NCBI RefSeq assembly: GCF_000702005.1
Contig: NZ_KL370847.1
Span: 110,116 to 174,115 of the forward strand
Origin: Selenomonas sp. ND2010
GTDB taxonomy: Bacteria > Bacillota > Negativicutes > Selenomonadales > Selenomonadaceae
Reading direction: 5' to 3'
DNA length: 64,000 nucleotides
Made by a program: the position numbers and the translations under genes
The notes under the pieces: model-generated
Database searches by the model: none
What the model saw: only the letters and a program-made list of their open reading frames with translations
What the model was told of the DNA's origin: nothing
Shown: piece by piece, positions 46,439 through 55,783 of the stretch
How the letters are laid out: every line of letters begins with the position of its first letter
Position numbering within the stretch: the stretch's first letter is position 1

Positions 46439-46472
46439 CGATTGACCGGTCATTAGATAGAAGGTGCATAGT

Positions 46473-47618
46473 TTGAAGAAAAAGAAAATCGTCTTGGGAA
46501 TCTTGGCGACTGCGGTCATTTCCAGCATGCTGACGCTGATGGGACTCGCGGCTTTATTGGGCCTTGATGGACAGCGTACTTTAGATATGGTTCGTTTCCT
46601 GGGCGTCAAGCGTATGATAGAACTCCGGTATGTAAATGAAGTGGATTCGCAGTCACTGATGGATGGCGCCATTGATGGCATGGTCAAATCATTGGGAGAC
46701 CCGCATTCCATCTATATGAAGGCGGATATGTACAAATCCCTTAAGGAACATACAGCAGGTGCCTTCGGCGGCATCGGCGTGACCATGGGATTCAAGGATA
46801 ATAAAGTCACGATTGTCTCGGTTCTCGAGGGGACGCCGGGAGAGGCGGCAGGACTCAAGGCCAACGACGAGATTGTAGCGGTGGATGATGTGCCCGTCAG
46901 CGAATATCAGCCGGAGGAAGTTTCCATGCATATTCGCGGTGAAGTCGGTACGGAAGTCAAGCTGACAATCCATCGGGCGGGCAGTGAAAACGAGGACTAC
47001 ACCATTAAGCGTGACACTATCACCATCCGTTCGGCGAAAGGTAAGATGCTGGAAGGGACGGAGATGGGCTATATTCGCATCGCCTCCTTCGGCGAGAATA
47101 CCGGCAAGGAATTCCAAGAGGAGTTTCAAAAGCTGGAAGAAGCCGGCATGAAGGGACTTATCATCGATTTGCGCGAGAATCCAGGCGGACTCATCAAGAG
47201 CTGTGTGGAAGTGGCCAATATGGTGGTGCCAAAAGGCCCAATCGTTTCGGTGGTTCAGCGCGATGGTTCCAAAGAGGAACATGATTCGAATTTGGAGACA
47301 CCAAAGGTGCCAGTTGTCGTGCTGATTGATGGCAACAGTGCCAGCGCTTCGGAAATCTTAGCCGGTGCCCTGCAGGATACGGGAGCCGGTACGTTGGTGG
47401 GAACCAAGTCGTATGGCAAAGGGTCGGTGCAGGTAGTAGTTCCGCTTTTTGACGATGATGGCCTGAAACTCACCATTGCCAAATACTACACACCAAATGG
47501 CCGCTGCATCGACGGTATCGGCATCGAACCAGATGTAGCCATCGATTTCCAAGAAGGCGACACGACGGATGTGCAGTTAGAAAAAGCAAAAGAAGTATTG
47601 CAGGGAAAGATGCCATAA
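46473..47618 (+). CDS. S41-family C-terminal processing protease
   Basis: 381 residues from TTG 46473, with GAAGGTG 7 bases upstream; GTG 46464 overlaps this site. A signal anchor (KKIVLGILATAVISSML) precedes a PDZ domain (FGGIGVTMGFKDNKVTIV, PGEAAGLKANDEIVAVDD) and the S41 domain: VLIDGNSASASEILAGAL carries the catalytic Ser and GTKSYGKGSVQ the Lys. Such proteases trim or regulate wall hydrolases and envelope proteins. Directly after the M23 gene, this linkage is common in Firmicutes. Confidence 0.94.
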   Translation: MKKKKIVLGILATAVISSMLTLMGLAALLGLDGQRTLDMVRFLGVKRMIELRYVNEVDSQSLMDGAIDGMVKSLGDPHSIYMKADMYKSLKEHTAGAFGGIGVTMGFKDNKVTIVSVLEGTPGEAAGLKANDEIVAVDDVPVSEYQPEEVSMHIRGEVGTEVKLTIHRAGSENEDYTIKRDTITIRSAKGKMLEGTEMGYIRIASFGENTGKEFQEEFQKLEEAGMKGLIIDLRENPGGLIKSCVEVANMVVPKGPIVSVVQRDGSKEEHDSNLETPKVPVVVLIDGNSASASEILAGALQDTGAGTLVGTKSYGKGSVQVVVPLFDDDGLKLTIAKYYTPNGRCIDGIGIEPDVAIDFQEGDTTDVQLEKAKEVLQGKMP

Positions 47619-47640
47619 ATCGATAAAGCAATATCAGTCA

Positions 47641-47676
47641 AAAGAGCAAGCAAATCGAAAGATTGCTTGCTCTTTT
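47641..47676 (+). terminator. Rho-independent terminator, possibly bidirectional
   Basis: 13-bp perfect stem (AAAGAGCAAGCAA at 47641-47653, complement at 47663-47675), followed by T and flanked on the other side by A, so it may also serve the convergent recQ gene. Confidence 0.85.
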
Positions 47677-47818
47677 TGTCGATGGAATAGAATAAAATGA
47701 TTTCTAGGGTATCGCGTGCTACACCGTTTCATGGTTTTTTGAATCGGATTCCTATGAATCAAGCAGGCAGCGTTTCTGCCAAGGATTTGTTTTCTGAGTT
47801 GAGGGAGGAAATCAAAAT

Positions 47819-49600
47819 TTATCGATGTTCCTTTATGCATTGCAGGAAGGCTTCGCCGTATTTTTCGAGTTTCAGTTCGCCGATACCTTTGACGGTTAGC
47901 ATTTCGTCGAGGGTTTCGGGCTGAACGCGGCACATGTCGCGCAGGGTGGCATCGGAGAATACCACGTATGGCGGGATGTGGTCACGGGTGGCGATTTCTT
48001 TGCGCAGGGCGCGGAGGTAATCGAAGAGTTCTGGTGCGGCCGGCTCTTTTTCCTGTTCTGGTTTCGGTACAGCTTGATAGACTTTTTCCTGCCCTTTTAG
48101 TACGGCATAGGCACTGGGCTGCAGGGTAAGTACAGGATACTGGCTTTCCGTCAGGGCTAGATAGTCGGTGGCGATGAAGCGCTGAATCAAAAGTTTGATG
48201 TCAGCGAGACTGCGTTCTTTCATGAGGCCGTAGGTGGATAGTTCCTCGAAGTGGAACTGTTTGACTCGTTTATCCTGGGAGCCTTTGAGAACTTGGGCGA
48301 CAAGGGTCAGCCCAAAGCGTTCGCGCATGCGGTAGATGCAGGAGAAGACTTTTTGGGCGTCGATGGTGACGTCAATGCGCTCAAGACCGGCTTTGCAGTT
48401 GCCACAGTTGCCGCAGGTTTCAGGAGCGGTAGCATCGCCGAAATAATGGATGATGAAATGGCGCAGGCATTCCGGGGTGTGGCAGTAGTCGACCATTTTT
48501 TGCAGGCGACCGAGGTTATGGGCCTTGCGCTGGGGGTCTTCTATGGACACATCGATAAGGTATTTCTGGGTCATGGGGTCCTGAGGGGAAAAGAGCAGGA
48601 TGCAGGTGCCCGGCTCGCCATCACGGCCTGCACGGCCTGCTTCCTGATAATAGGCTTCGATGTTCTTGGGCATGTTGTAGTGGATGACATAGCGGACGTT
48701 GCTCTTGTCGATTCCCATACCGAAGGCGTTGGTGGCAACGATGACCTGAATGTTGTCGTAGAGAAAGTCATCTTGCGCCTTGGTGCGCTGTTTTTCGGTA
48801 AGGCCCGCATGGTAGCGTCCGACGGCAAGTTTCTTTTTTTTCAGCAGGTCGTAGACTTTGTCGACTTCCTTGCGGGTGGCGGCATAGATAATGCCGGATT
48901 CCTCCGGATGATTTTTGACGTAGTTGACGATGAATTTTTTCTTGTCCTCGCCGCGGCGAACTTCAAAGTAGAGGTTGGGGCGGTCAAATCCCGTGACGTG
49001 AATTTGCGGGGCCTTTAGGTCGAGTAGGGTTATGATGTCATCTTTTACTTCCGGCGTAGCGGTAGCGGTAAAGGCGGCGACCAGCGGGCGGCGTGGGAGA
49101 CCTGCGATAAAGGGAGCAATCTGACGATAGCTGGGGCGGAAGTCATGGCCCCATTGGGATAGGCAGTGGGCTTCGTCCACGGCAACCATGGAGATGGTCT
49201 GATGTTCAAGGATATACTGAAAGTAGCTGGTATCGAGACGCTCCGGGGCGACATAGACCAGTTTGTACTGACCCGCGGCGATGGCATTTAATCGCGCGTC
49301 GGATTCTGCCAGAGATAGTGTGCTGTTGATGTAGGTTGCTGGAATGCCCTGCTCGGCCAGGGCATCGACCTGGTCCTTCATCAGGGAAATCAAGGGGGAG
49401 ATGACGAGGGTCAGTCCCGGGAAAATCATAGCAGGAATCTGAAAGCAGATGCTTTTGCCAGCGCCAGTTGGCATAATGGCAACGGTGTCTTTGCCGGAAA
49501 GCAGGCTGTTTATTATCGGTTCCTGCGCTGGGCGGAAACTGGGATAGCCGTAGAAGCGGCGCAGAAGTTTCAGCGCCTGGTCAAAATATGGGTTGTCCAT
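47819..49600 (-). CDS. recQ: ATP-dependent DNA helicase RecQ
   Basis: 593 residues on the minus strand. IMPTGAGKSICFQIP (Walker A), AVDEAHCLSQWGHDFRPSY (DEAH and aromatic loop), TNAFGMGIDKSNVRYVIH and QEAGRAGRDG are helicase motifs. ECLRHFIIHYFGD with CGNCGNC is the zinc site, and the C-terminal ~75 residues (FDYLRALRKEIATRD, LTVKGIGELKLEKYG) form an HRDC domain. RecQ unwinds recombination and replication intermediates. An AGGAG site lies 11 bases before the ATG. It is convergent with the S41 protease gene and divergent from the efflux operon. Confidence 0.97.
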   Translation of the reverse strand: MDNPYFDQALKLLRRFYGYPSFRPAQEPIINSLLSGKDTVAIMPTGAGKSICFQIPAMIFPGLTLVISPLISLMKDQVDALAEQGIPATYINSTLSLAESDARLNAIAAGQYKLVYVAPERLDTSYFQYILEHQTISMVAVDEAHCLSQWGHDFRPSYRQIAPFIAGLPRRPLVAAFTATATPEVKDDIITLLDLKAPQIHVTGFDRPNLYFEVRRGEDKKKFIVNYVKNHPEESGIIYAATRKEVDKVYDLLKKKKLAVGRYHAGLTEKQRTKAQDDFLYDNIQVIVATNAFGMGIDKSNVRYVIHYNMPKNIEAYYQEAGRAGRDGEPGTCILLFSPQDPMTQKYLIDVSIEDPQRKAHNLGRLQKMVDYCHTPECLRHFIIHYFGDATAPETCGNCGNCKAGLERIDVTIDAQKVFSCIYRMRERFGLTLVAQVLKGSQDKRVKQFHFEELSTYGLMKERSLADIKLLIQRFIATDYLALTESQYPVLTLQPSAYAVLKGQEKVYQAVPKPEQEKEPAAPELFDYLRALRKEIATRDHIPPYVVFSDATLRDMCRVQPETLDEMLTVKGIGELKLEKYGEAFLQCIKEHR

Positions 49601-49772
49601 GGAATATGGCTCCTATCTTAATGGTTTTCTTAGCGTTTCTTTATGTTTACGCAACTATTCTATTCTATCATAATCTGATAAAATAGGTTCAGACAGTTGG
49701 AGGAATTTGTAGTAAAGTATAGAATTAGAGAAAATGGACTTTTTTCAAACGAACCTGTAGGAGGAAACCTTC

Positions 49773-51206
49773 ATGAATTATCATCGCATCATGAAAAATA
49801 AAAAGAAACACCTGGCACTGGCTTTGGCTGGTGCTATGTTTATGATGATGCCGGAAGCTATGGCGGCTGATGTTTCACTTCAGGATGCCATCAATCGTGC
49901 GCTTTCGGAGAATACGGGACTTAAAGTCACGCAGAAGGGCGAGGATTCTGCGAAATATAAACTGGCTAAGGCGAAAGTACAGAATGGTATTGCTCCGTCT
50001 GTTACTGGCGAGTTGAATGCCGAAAAGAAAGATTCGGGAGCAACGGATGCGTCGGGAAAATTGGCGGCAACGGTTTCGGTGCCCATTTATTCTGGCGGAA
50101 AAAATCAGGCCAATATCAAACAAGCTAAGATTGGGGTGAAGGCGGCCGATTTACAGACGGAACGCGACCGCGAGAATCTTAAACTAAATGTAATCAAGGC
50201 ATATTATAATGCGTTGGAAGCCAAGAAGACGGTAGGGGTTCGTCAGGAGACTGTCGATAAATATAAGGAACACTACAACAATGTCAATCAGCTTTATTCG
50301 GCAGGTGCCAAGGCGCGGATTGATGTAATCCGCTCTTCGGTAGAGCTCAGCAATGCTCAGCAGAATCTCATCAAGGCTGAGAATAATTACGAAGTGGATT
50401 TGGCGACGCTGCGCAACTATATGAATATGGATCGCACGGAACCCTTGAATCTCACTTCGGATTTTTCCTATGATGTGTTTGGCATCGATATGAATGATTG
50501 TATTGATTACGCCTATAAAAATCGCAAGGATTTGCTGATCGATCAATATAAGCTGGAACAGCAGGAGCAGGCGATAAAAGCCGCGAAAGCAGGCTATTTG
50601 CCATCGGTAAAGGTCAGCCTGGGACTCGATCAAACGGAACGCTATAAGCCGTCCAGTTCGTCAAGCCATGGAGCTTCGGCTGGGGTTGGCTTGTCGTGGA
50701 ATATCTTTGATGGTGGTCTTACGCGGGCTGAGGTGAAATCGGCTAAGACCGATTATGATGTGGCCCGTCTCAATCTGTTGAAGGATAAGGAAGATATCGA
50801 CCTTTCGGTACGACAGGCATATTATAGCATGCGTGAGGCGGAGAAGCGATTCAACTCCACCAAGGATGCGGTCAATCAGGCCGAACAGGATTACTATATC
50901 GCCCGCGAAAAGTATCGTGCTGGCGAAGGCTTGATGCTCGATATCATCGACGCCCAGGAGGCCTTGTCGACGGCGCGGTTGAATCAGATCAGTGCGCAGT
51001 ACGATTATGCCCGTTATAAAGCCACGGTGGAAAATGCCATGGGAATGGGGCTGAATGCCAGTGAACGGGCTTCTGCCGCAGAACTGGAGACCGATGTGGA
51101 TACGACGCTTTCGGCGTCTTCGGTAGCAGAACGCGCTGGGGATACGGCTGCAGCATTGCGGGCCGCAGAACAGAAACAGGCAGAAAGAGATGAGGAAGCG
51201 AAATGA
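49773..51206 (+). CDS. TolC-family outer-membrane efflux protein
   Basis: 477 residues. A signal peptide (LALALAGAMFMMMPEAMA) precedes two structural repeats typical of TolC: VSLQDAINRALSEN and IKAYYNALEAKKTVGVRQE in the first, DCIDYAYKNRKDLL and VRQAYYSMREAEKRFNSTK in the second. It forms a trimeric channel across the outer membrane, which implies a diderm cell. The adaptor, ATPase and permease genes follow, with an ATGA overlap to the adaptor gene. AGGAGG precedes the start. Confidence 0.92.
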   Translation: MNYHRIMKNKKKHLALALAGAMFMMMPEAMAADVSLQDAINRALSENTGLKVTQKGEDSAKYKLAKAKVQNGIAPSVTGELNAEKKDSGATDASGKLAATVSVPIYSGGKNQANIKQAKIGVKAADLQTERDRENLKLNVIKAYYNALEAKKTVGVRQETVDKYKEHYNNVNQLYSAGAKARIDVIRSSVELSNAQQNLIKAENNYEVDLATLRNYMNMDRTEPLNLTSDFSYDVFGIDMNDCIDYAYKNRKDLLIDQYKLEQQEQAIKAAKAGYLPSVKVSLGLDQTERYKPSSSSSHGASAGVGLSWNIFDGGLTRAEVKSAKTDYDVARLNLLKDKEDIDLSVRQAYYSMREAEKRFNSTKDAVNQAEQDYYIAREKYRAGEGLMLDIIDAQEALSTARLNQISAQYDYARYKATVENAMGMGLNASERASAAELETDVDTTLSASSVAERAGDTAAALRAAEQKQAERDEEAK

Positions 51207-52330
51207 AACTTAAATTCGATTGGAAGGTCAAGGCAGGAATCGCTGTCCTGGTTTTGGCGGCAGCAGCCTTTGGCGGCTGGAAATACTACCAGGGACAGCA
51301 GCAGGCCAAGAAAGCGGCGGCAGTGGAAACGACTGAAGTTGTCCGCATGAATATGAAGTCAACGGTATCAGCGACGGGAACGATTCGTCCCGTGAATTCC
51401 GTTGAGGTAAGTTCCAAGGTCACGGCACGTATCAAGCAAGTGCTGGTAAAGGAAAATGAACAGGTAACGGCTGGACAGACCGTGGCTTTGCTCGATGGTA
51501 AGGATTACGAAGCAAAACGCGATCAGGCCAAGTTCAAGGTAACGAATACAAAAGCCAAGTACGATCGCGTCAGCTATCTTTACAGCATCGGTGCCAATAC
51601 GCAGGCAGAGCTGGAAGATGCGGCTTTGAATTACGATACGGCAGTATCGGCACTCTCGGAAGCAGAGTCCGATATGAACGAGATGACCATCACGGCACCA
51701 ATGTCCGGTGTGGTTGTCGGTGAGCCAAAGACTGCCGGAACTATGGCCACGCAGGGTTCGGATAATCCGACGGTAATCATGCGCATTGCCGATTTGTCCA
51801 GCAAGCAGATTCAGGCCAAGGTCGATGAAACGGATATCGGCAGCATCAAGGTGGGGCAGACTGCTACGTTTACGGTAGATACTTATACGGGGCGTACGTT
51901 TACGGCGCGAGTAGCCAATATTTCGCAGACCGATACGAGCAATAGCTGGGATACGAAGTCGAGTTCGTCGTCGAGTTCGTCGTCGGCCAGCGTTATTTAT
52001 TACTACGTAACCCTTGACGTGGATGACCCGGACAATCTCCTGCTGCCAGCCATGACAGCCCGGGTGGAAATCAATACCGCCAGCAAGGATGATGTGCTGG
52101 CCGTGCCCATCTCGACGTTGAAAACGGATTCCAACGGTTCGTATGTTATTGTCAAGAATCCGGATGGTAAGCAGGAGAACCGCTATGTCCAGACGGGAAT
52201 CTACAGCGATGAGTATGTAGAGATTATCGATGGCCTCTACGAAGGGGAACAGGTGGTAAGCACGTATACGGCCAAGAAGAGCTCGGCAACGGCAAAAAAG
52301 CAAAATGGCCCGGGCGGGCCGCCTATGTAA
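51203..52330 (+). CDS. MacA-like periplasmic adaptor (HlyD family)
   Basis: 375 residues. An N-terminal membrane anchor ([19 protein letters not shown]) is followed by the barrel-sandwich hybrid: [20 protein letters not shown] and [16 protein letters not shown], then a coiled-coil hairpin and [15 protein letters not shown]. The beta-barrel domain is interrupted by about ten consecutive serines at ~51959-51991, a low-complexity insert. It links the inner-membrane MacB-like exporter to the TolC-like channel. Substrate unknown. Confidence 0.9.
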   Translation: MKLKFDWKVKAGIAVLVLAAAAFGGWKYYQGQQQAKKAAAVETTEVVRMNMKSTVSATGTIRPVNSVEVSSKVTARIKQVLVKENEQVTAGQTVALLDGKDYEAKRDQAKFKVTNTKAKYDRVSYLYSIGANTQAELEDAALNYDTAVSALSEAESDMNEMTITAPMSGVVVGEPKTAGTMATQGSDNPTVIMRIADLSSKQIQAKVDETDIGSIKVGQTATFTVDTYTGRTFTARVANISQTDTSNSWDTKSSSSSSSSSASVIYYYVTLDVDDPDNLLLPAMTARVEINTASKDDVLAVPISTLKTDSNGSYVIVKNPDGKQENRYVQTGIYSDEYVEIIDGLYEGEQVVSTYTAKKSSATAKKQNGPGGPPM

Positions 52331-52352
52331 GGCACGGAAGGTGAGGTTTCCT

Positions 52353-53075
52353 ATGGAAAAAACGGAAGATCGTTATCCAACGATACAGCTTTCCGGCATT
52401 CGTAAACTCTATCATATTGGTGGAGAAACGCTGGCAGCGCTAGACGGAATCACCACCAATATTTATCAGGGGGAGTTTGCTGCTCTCATGGGGCCGTCAG
52501 GTTCCGGAAAGTCGACGCTGATGAATATCCTGGGATGTCTGGACAGACCCAGCGAAGGGTCTTATAAGCTGGATGGCGAGGAGGTTTCGGGACTTAGTGA
52601 TGATGCTTTGGCGATAACGCGCAATAAGAAAATCGGTTTTGTCTTCCAGAACTTCAATCTGCTGTCCCGGATATCGGCCCTGGAAAATGTGGCGCTTCCC
52701 TTGGTTTATGCGGGAGTTGGCCGCAAGGAGCGGCTGGAGCGCGCGCAGCATTATCTGGAGGCGGTAGGCCTTGGTGACCGCGCCGACCATCAGCCCAATG
52801 AGTTGTCTGGTGGTCAGCGCCAGCGCGTAGCGATTGCCCGGGCACTGGTCAATGACCCGCATATCATTATGGCCGATGAGCCTACAGGTAATTTGGATAC
52901 CAAATCGACTAGGGAAATCATGGATATCTTCGAGGCTATGCATGAGAAGGGGCGAACGATTATCCTGGTTACGCATGAGCCGGAAATTGCTGCTTGTGCG
53001 AGCCGGCAGCTCTTAGTGCGGGATGGCAAGATAACCCGTGATGAAGGAAAGGGTGTGGTCATGGATGTTGTTTAG
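52353..53075 (+). CDS. MacB-type ABC exporter ATP-binding protein
   Basis: 240 residues from ATG 52353. Walker [26 protein letters not shown] (MacB/LolD family), Q-loop VFQNFNLL, signature [15 protein letters not shown], Walker [13 protein letters not shown] and H-loop VTHEPEI are intact. It powers the FtsX-like permease encoded next, whose start overlaps its 3' end. In this split form ATPase and permease are separate chains, unlike E. coli MacB. Confidence 0.93.
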   Translation: MEKTEDRYPTIQLSGIRKLYHIGGETLAALDGITTNIYQGEFAALMGPSGSGKSTLMNILGCLDRPSEGSYKLDGEEVSGLSDDALAITRNKKIGFVFQNFNLLSRISALENVALPLVYAGVGRKERLERAQHYLEAVGLGDRADHQPNELSGGQRQRVAIARALVNDPHIIMADEPTGNLDTKSTREIMDIFEAMHEKGRTIILVTHEPEIAACASRQLLVRDGKITRDEGKGVVMDVV

Positions 53076-54282
53076 AGAAAGCTTCCAGATGGCACTCACT
53101 TCCCTTTATGCGAATAAGATGCGAAGCCTGCTGACTATGCTGGGCATCATTATTGGTGTTGGGGCGGTTATCGCGCTGGTATCGGTTGGTATGGGCGTGC
53201 GCAGCAATGTCACGAGTTCCATTGCCAGCCTGGGTTCCAATATGCTGATTGTATCGCCAGGTTCGTCGAATCGTGGCGGTACGCGTGGCGGTGCTGGGTC
53301 TATGCAGACGTTGAAATATGACGATGCCACGGCAATCAAGGAAAAAATCAAAAACATCGATTACGTATCGCCCTCGGTGTCGAGTTCCTATCAGGTCGTC
53401 TATGGCAATAATAACTGGAAGACGTCCGTGCAGGGTGTAACGCCGGAGTTCATGGCAATCCGCTCGCTTTCTATCAGCAACGGCTCGTTTATTTCGTTAA
53501 ATGATATGAATAAGCGAAGCCGTGTGGCGGTTATCGGTACGACGGTGGCGGAAAATCTTTTCGATCAGGAAAATCCGGTAGGCAAGAATATCCGCATTAA
53601 CAACCAACCCTATAAAGTTATCGGCTTGCTCGATTCCAAGGGGCAGTCTTCCATGGGACAGGACCAGGACGATATGATTTATGTGCCGATTACGACTGCG
53701 CAGGAGCGAATGCTGGGCATTACGTATGTTCAGTCGATTAACATCCAGGTCAGCGACCAGAAATACATGGATCAGGTGCAGGCGGAGGTAGAGACGCTTT
53801 TGCGCACCCGTCATCATCTGGTGGGGGATAAGGAAAATGATTTTAACGTCCGCAACCTCACGAGTCTCATGGAGACGGTCAGCCAGTCTACGGCCATGTT
53901 GACGATGCTCTTGGGGGCGATTGCGGGGATTTCCCTGCTCGTTGGCGGCATTGGCATCATGAACATCATGATGGTCTCGGTGACGGAGCGTACCCGGGAA
54001 ATCGGTATCCGCAAGGCACTTGGGGCTACGTTTATGAATATCATGACGCAGTTTCTCATCGAGTCTATGGTCATCGGTGTCATCGGCGGCATAATCGGCA
54101 TTGTATTCGGTTGTGCAGCCTCGCAGATTATCGCAACAGTGGGGAATTTCAAGACGGTCATTACCGTGACACCGATTGTTATTTCCTTTGTGTTTGCCGT
54201 AGGAACTGGATTGTTCTTTGGCATCTATCCAGCTCGGAAAGCCGCGAAGCTTGACCCGATTGAAGCGCTGCGGTATGAATGA
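53065..54282 (+). CDS. MacB-type ABC exporter permease
   Basis: 405 residues from ATG 53065, after AAGGAAAGGG; ATG 53041 is an alternative. [20 protein letters not shown] and [20 protein letters not shown] form the first membrane segment, a large periplasmic MacB-PCD domain follows, and three segments close the protein ([28 protein letters not shown]). A Gly/Arg-rich loop (RGGTRGGAG) follows the first segment. With the ATPase, adaptor and TolC-like protein it makes a tripartite pump for peptides, lipids or macrolide-like drugs. Confidence 0.92.
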   Translation: MLFRESFQMALTSLYANKMRSLLTMLGIIIGVGAVIALVSVGMGVRSNVTSSIASLGSNMLIVSPGSSNRGGTRGGAGSMQTLKYDDATAIKEKIKNIDYVSPSVSSSYQVVYGNNNWKTSVQGVTPEFMAIRSLSISNGSFISLNDMNKRSRVAVIGTTVAENLFDQENPVGKNIRINNQPYKVIGLLDSKGQSSMGQDQDDMIYVPITTAQERMLGITYVQSINIQVSDQKYMDQVQAEVETLLRTRHHLVGDKENDFNVRNLTSLMETVSQSTAMLTMLLGAIAGISLLVGGIGIMNIMMVSVTERTREIGIRKALGATFMNIMTQFLIESMVIGVIGGIIGIVFGCAASQIIATVGNFKTVITVTPIVISFVFAVGTGLFFGIYPARKAAKLDPIEALRYE

Positions 54283-54368
54283 GGTGTCTCCTTCATTTAT
54301 TTTTCCAGATTTGTGTGGTATGCTAAATATATTGTCTAAAAGGAATCAATTATCATAAGGGGGACATT

Positions 54369-55058
54369 ATGGGAGAATTTACTTTTGTTGTCGAGAAAAC
54401 GTGCCCGATTTGTGGGGAATCGACGCGTGTGGTAAAGACAAAATCCAAGCTGTTGATGGATCACATGGATGAAGATTTCTGCGTTCATTATCAGCGATTC
54501 AATCCGTATTTCTATAAGATTTGGTTTTGTGAGAAATGTGGTTTCGCTGCGGATGAGAAGACCTTTTTAGGAACGATTCCGGAGCTTCACAAGCGTAAAA
54601 TCCAGGAGTTCCTTGCCAAGCGTAAGCTGGGGCTGGAGTTCGTGGAAGAGCGCAAAACGCCAGAGGCAGTGGCTTCGTTCAAGTTGGCTATTTTCTATGC
54701 CGAATTGACGGATCAGCCACTGGCAAAACGCGCCGGACTTTATTTGGAGCTCGCGTGGATTTATCGCGATGCCGAGGATGAAGAAAATGAGAATGAAATG
54801 CTCAAACGGGCGGCCGAACTATATGACAGATCGCTGATGACGGAACGCTATCCGATTAACGGCATGTCGGATTCGATGGCTATGTATTTGGTCGGTGCGA
54901 TTTATTTCCGCATGAAGGATTATGAAAAAGCCACGCAGTACATTTCTCGTATCATTGGGGACCAGAATATTCGCAATAACGAGGTCCAGATTTATAAACG
55001 CGCCCGTGATTTGTGGCAGGATATCCGCCAGCTTAAGGGCGATGAACCGGAGGCATAA
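54369..55058 (+). CDS. DUF2225 protein with zinc-binding cysteines
   Basis: 229 residues. Two C-x2-C pairs (KTCPICGESTRV and WFCEKCGFAADE) probably bind zinc; the C-terminal ~120 residues are TPR-like helices (AGLYLELAWIYRDAED, AMYLVGAIYFRMKDYEKA). The DUF2225 family is frequent in Firmicutes and of unknown function. It starts after GGGGG in a small operon with the next two genes. Confidence 0.87.
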   Translation: MGEFTFVVEKTCPICGESTRVVKTKSKLLMDHMDEDFCVHYQRFNPYFYKIWFCEKCGFAADEKTFLGTIPELHKRKIQEFLAKRKLGLEFVEERKTPEAVASFKLAIFYAELTDQPLAKRAGLYLELAWIYRDAEDEENENEMLKRAAELYDRSLMTERYPINGMSDSMAMYLVGAIYFRMKDYEKATQYISRIIGDQNIRNNEVQIYKRARDLWQDIRQLKGDEPEA

Positions 55059-55063
55059 AGAAT

Positions 55064-55753
55064 ATGATTGATTTACCCGCCAGTTGGCAGGAACAGTTGC
55101 AAACGATTGATTGGTCAAAACTTGAAGAGAAGGTTCAGGATTATGGTCCAGTGATTCAGATCATTCAGCATACCTGGAATCGGGAATCCCTGCAGGAAAT
55201 CAGCCAGGGGAAACTGTTTGTCCCGGATGAGGTGGTGAATGAGGCGATTGCACAGCGAATTCCTGCCAATGGCCGGGTAACGGCGCTCAAAGTGGTATCG
55301 CATGCGAATGGCCGCATGGACATCGTGACGGATACCACTTCGGTAGGCAAGATTGAATTGTCTGGGGAAATCAAGGAATTTGTTCATTCCGGAGATAAGT
55401 CCTATGCGGTTTATCGGGTCAGAGAGCGCAATATTCCTTCTCATGGACTCATGTCCTGGGTGTTTTCGCGTATTTCGCTGTCGATGGCGGAGCGTTTGGT
55501 GGGAAAAATCGAGATATCCGATGATTTGCCGGTGAATATTCACCGGAATACGATAAATATCGATTACAGTAAAGTTTTGGCGGCCTCGGATTTTGGCAAA
55601 GCGGAGTTTCAGGGCTATCGCTTGCTGGATCTCATCGAGGTGGAAGGGGCAGTTCCCAAAGAGGGCGGAATTGAATTTCAGACCAAACTAAACGTTCCGG
55701 ATTCCGTGAAAAACGTGCTCATGCAGTTGGTAGCGGATGGGACGGAAGACTAA
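55064..55753 (+). CDS. Unrecognised 229-residue protein
   Basis: I do not recognise a family. 229 residues, no signal peptide or membrane segment. The N-terminal ~60 residues are helical; the rest alternates short strands (KVVSHANGRMDIVTDTT, VGKIEISDDLPVNIH, LLDLIEVEGAVPKEGG), which could be a lipid-binding-like beta fold, but this is only an impression. It starts 5 bases after the DUF2225 stop and precedes DUF4127, so the three are probably co-transcribed. Confidence 0.75.
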   Translation: MIDLPASWQEQLQTIDWSKLEEKVQDYGPVIQIIQHTWNRESLQEISQGKLFVPDEVVNEAIAQRIPANGRVTALKVVSHANGRMDIVTDTTSVGKIELSGEIKEFVHSGDKSYAVYRVRERNIPSHGLMSWVFSRISLSMAERLVGKIEISDDLPVNIHRNTINIDYSKVLAASDFGKAEFQGYRLLDLIEVEGAVPKEGGIEFQTKLNVPDSVKNVLMQLVADGTED

Positions 55754-55783
55754 ACGAAAACACAAAGAAGGGAGCGCGATTCG

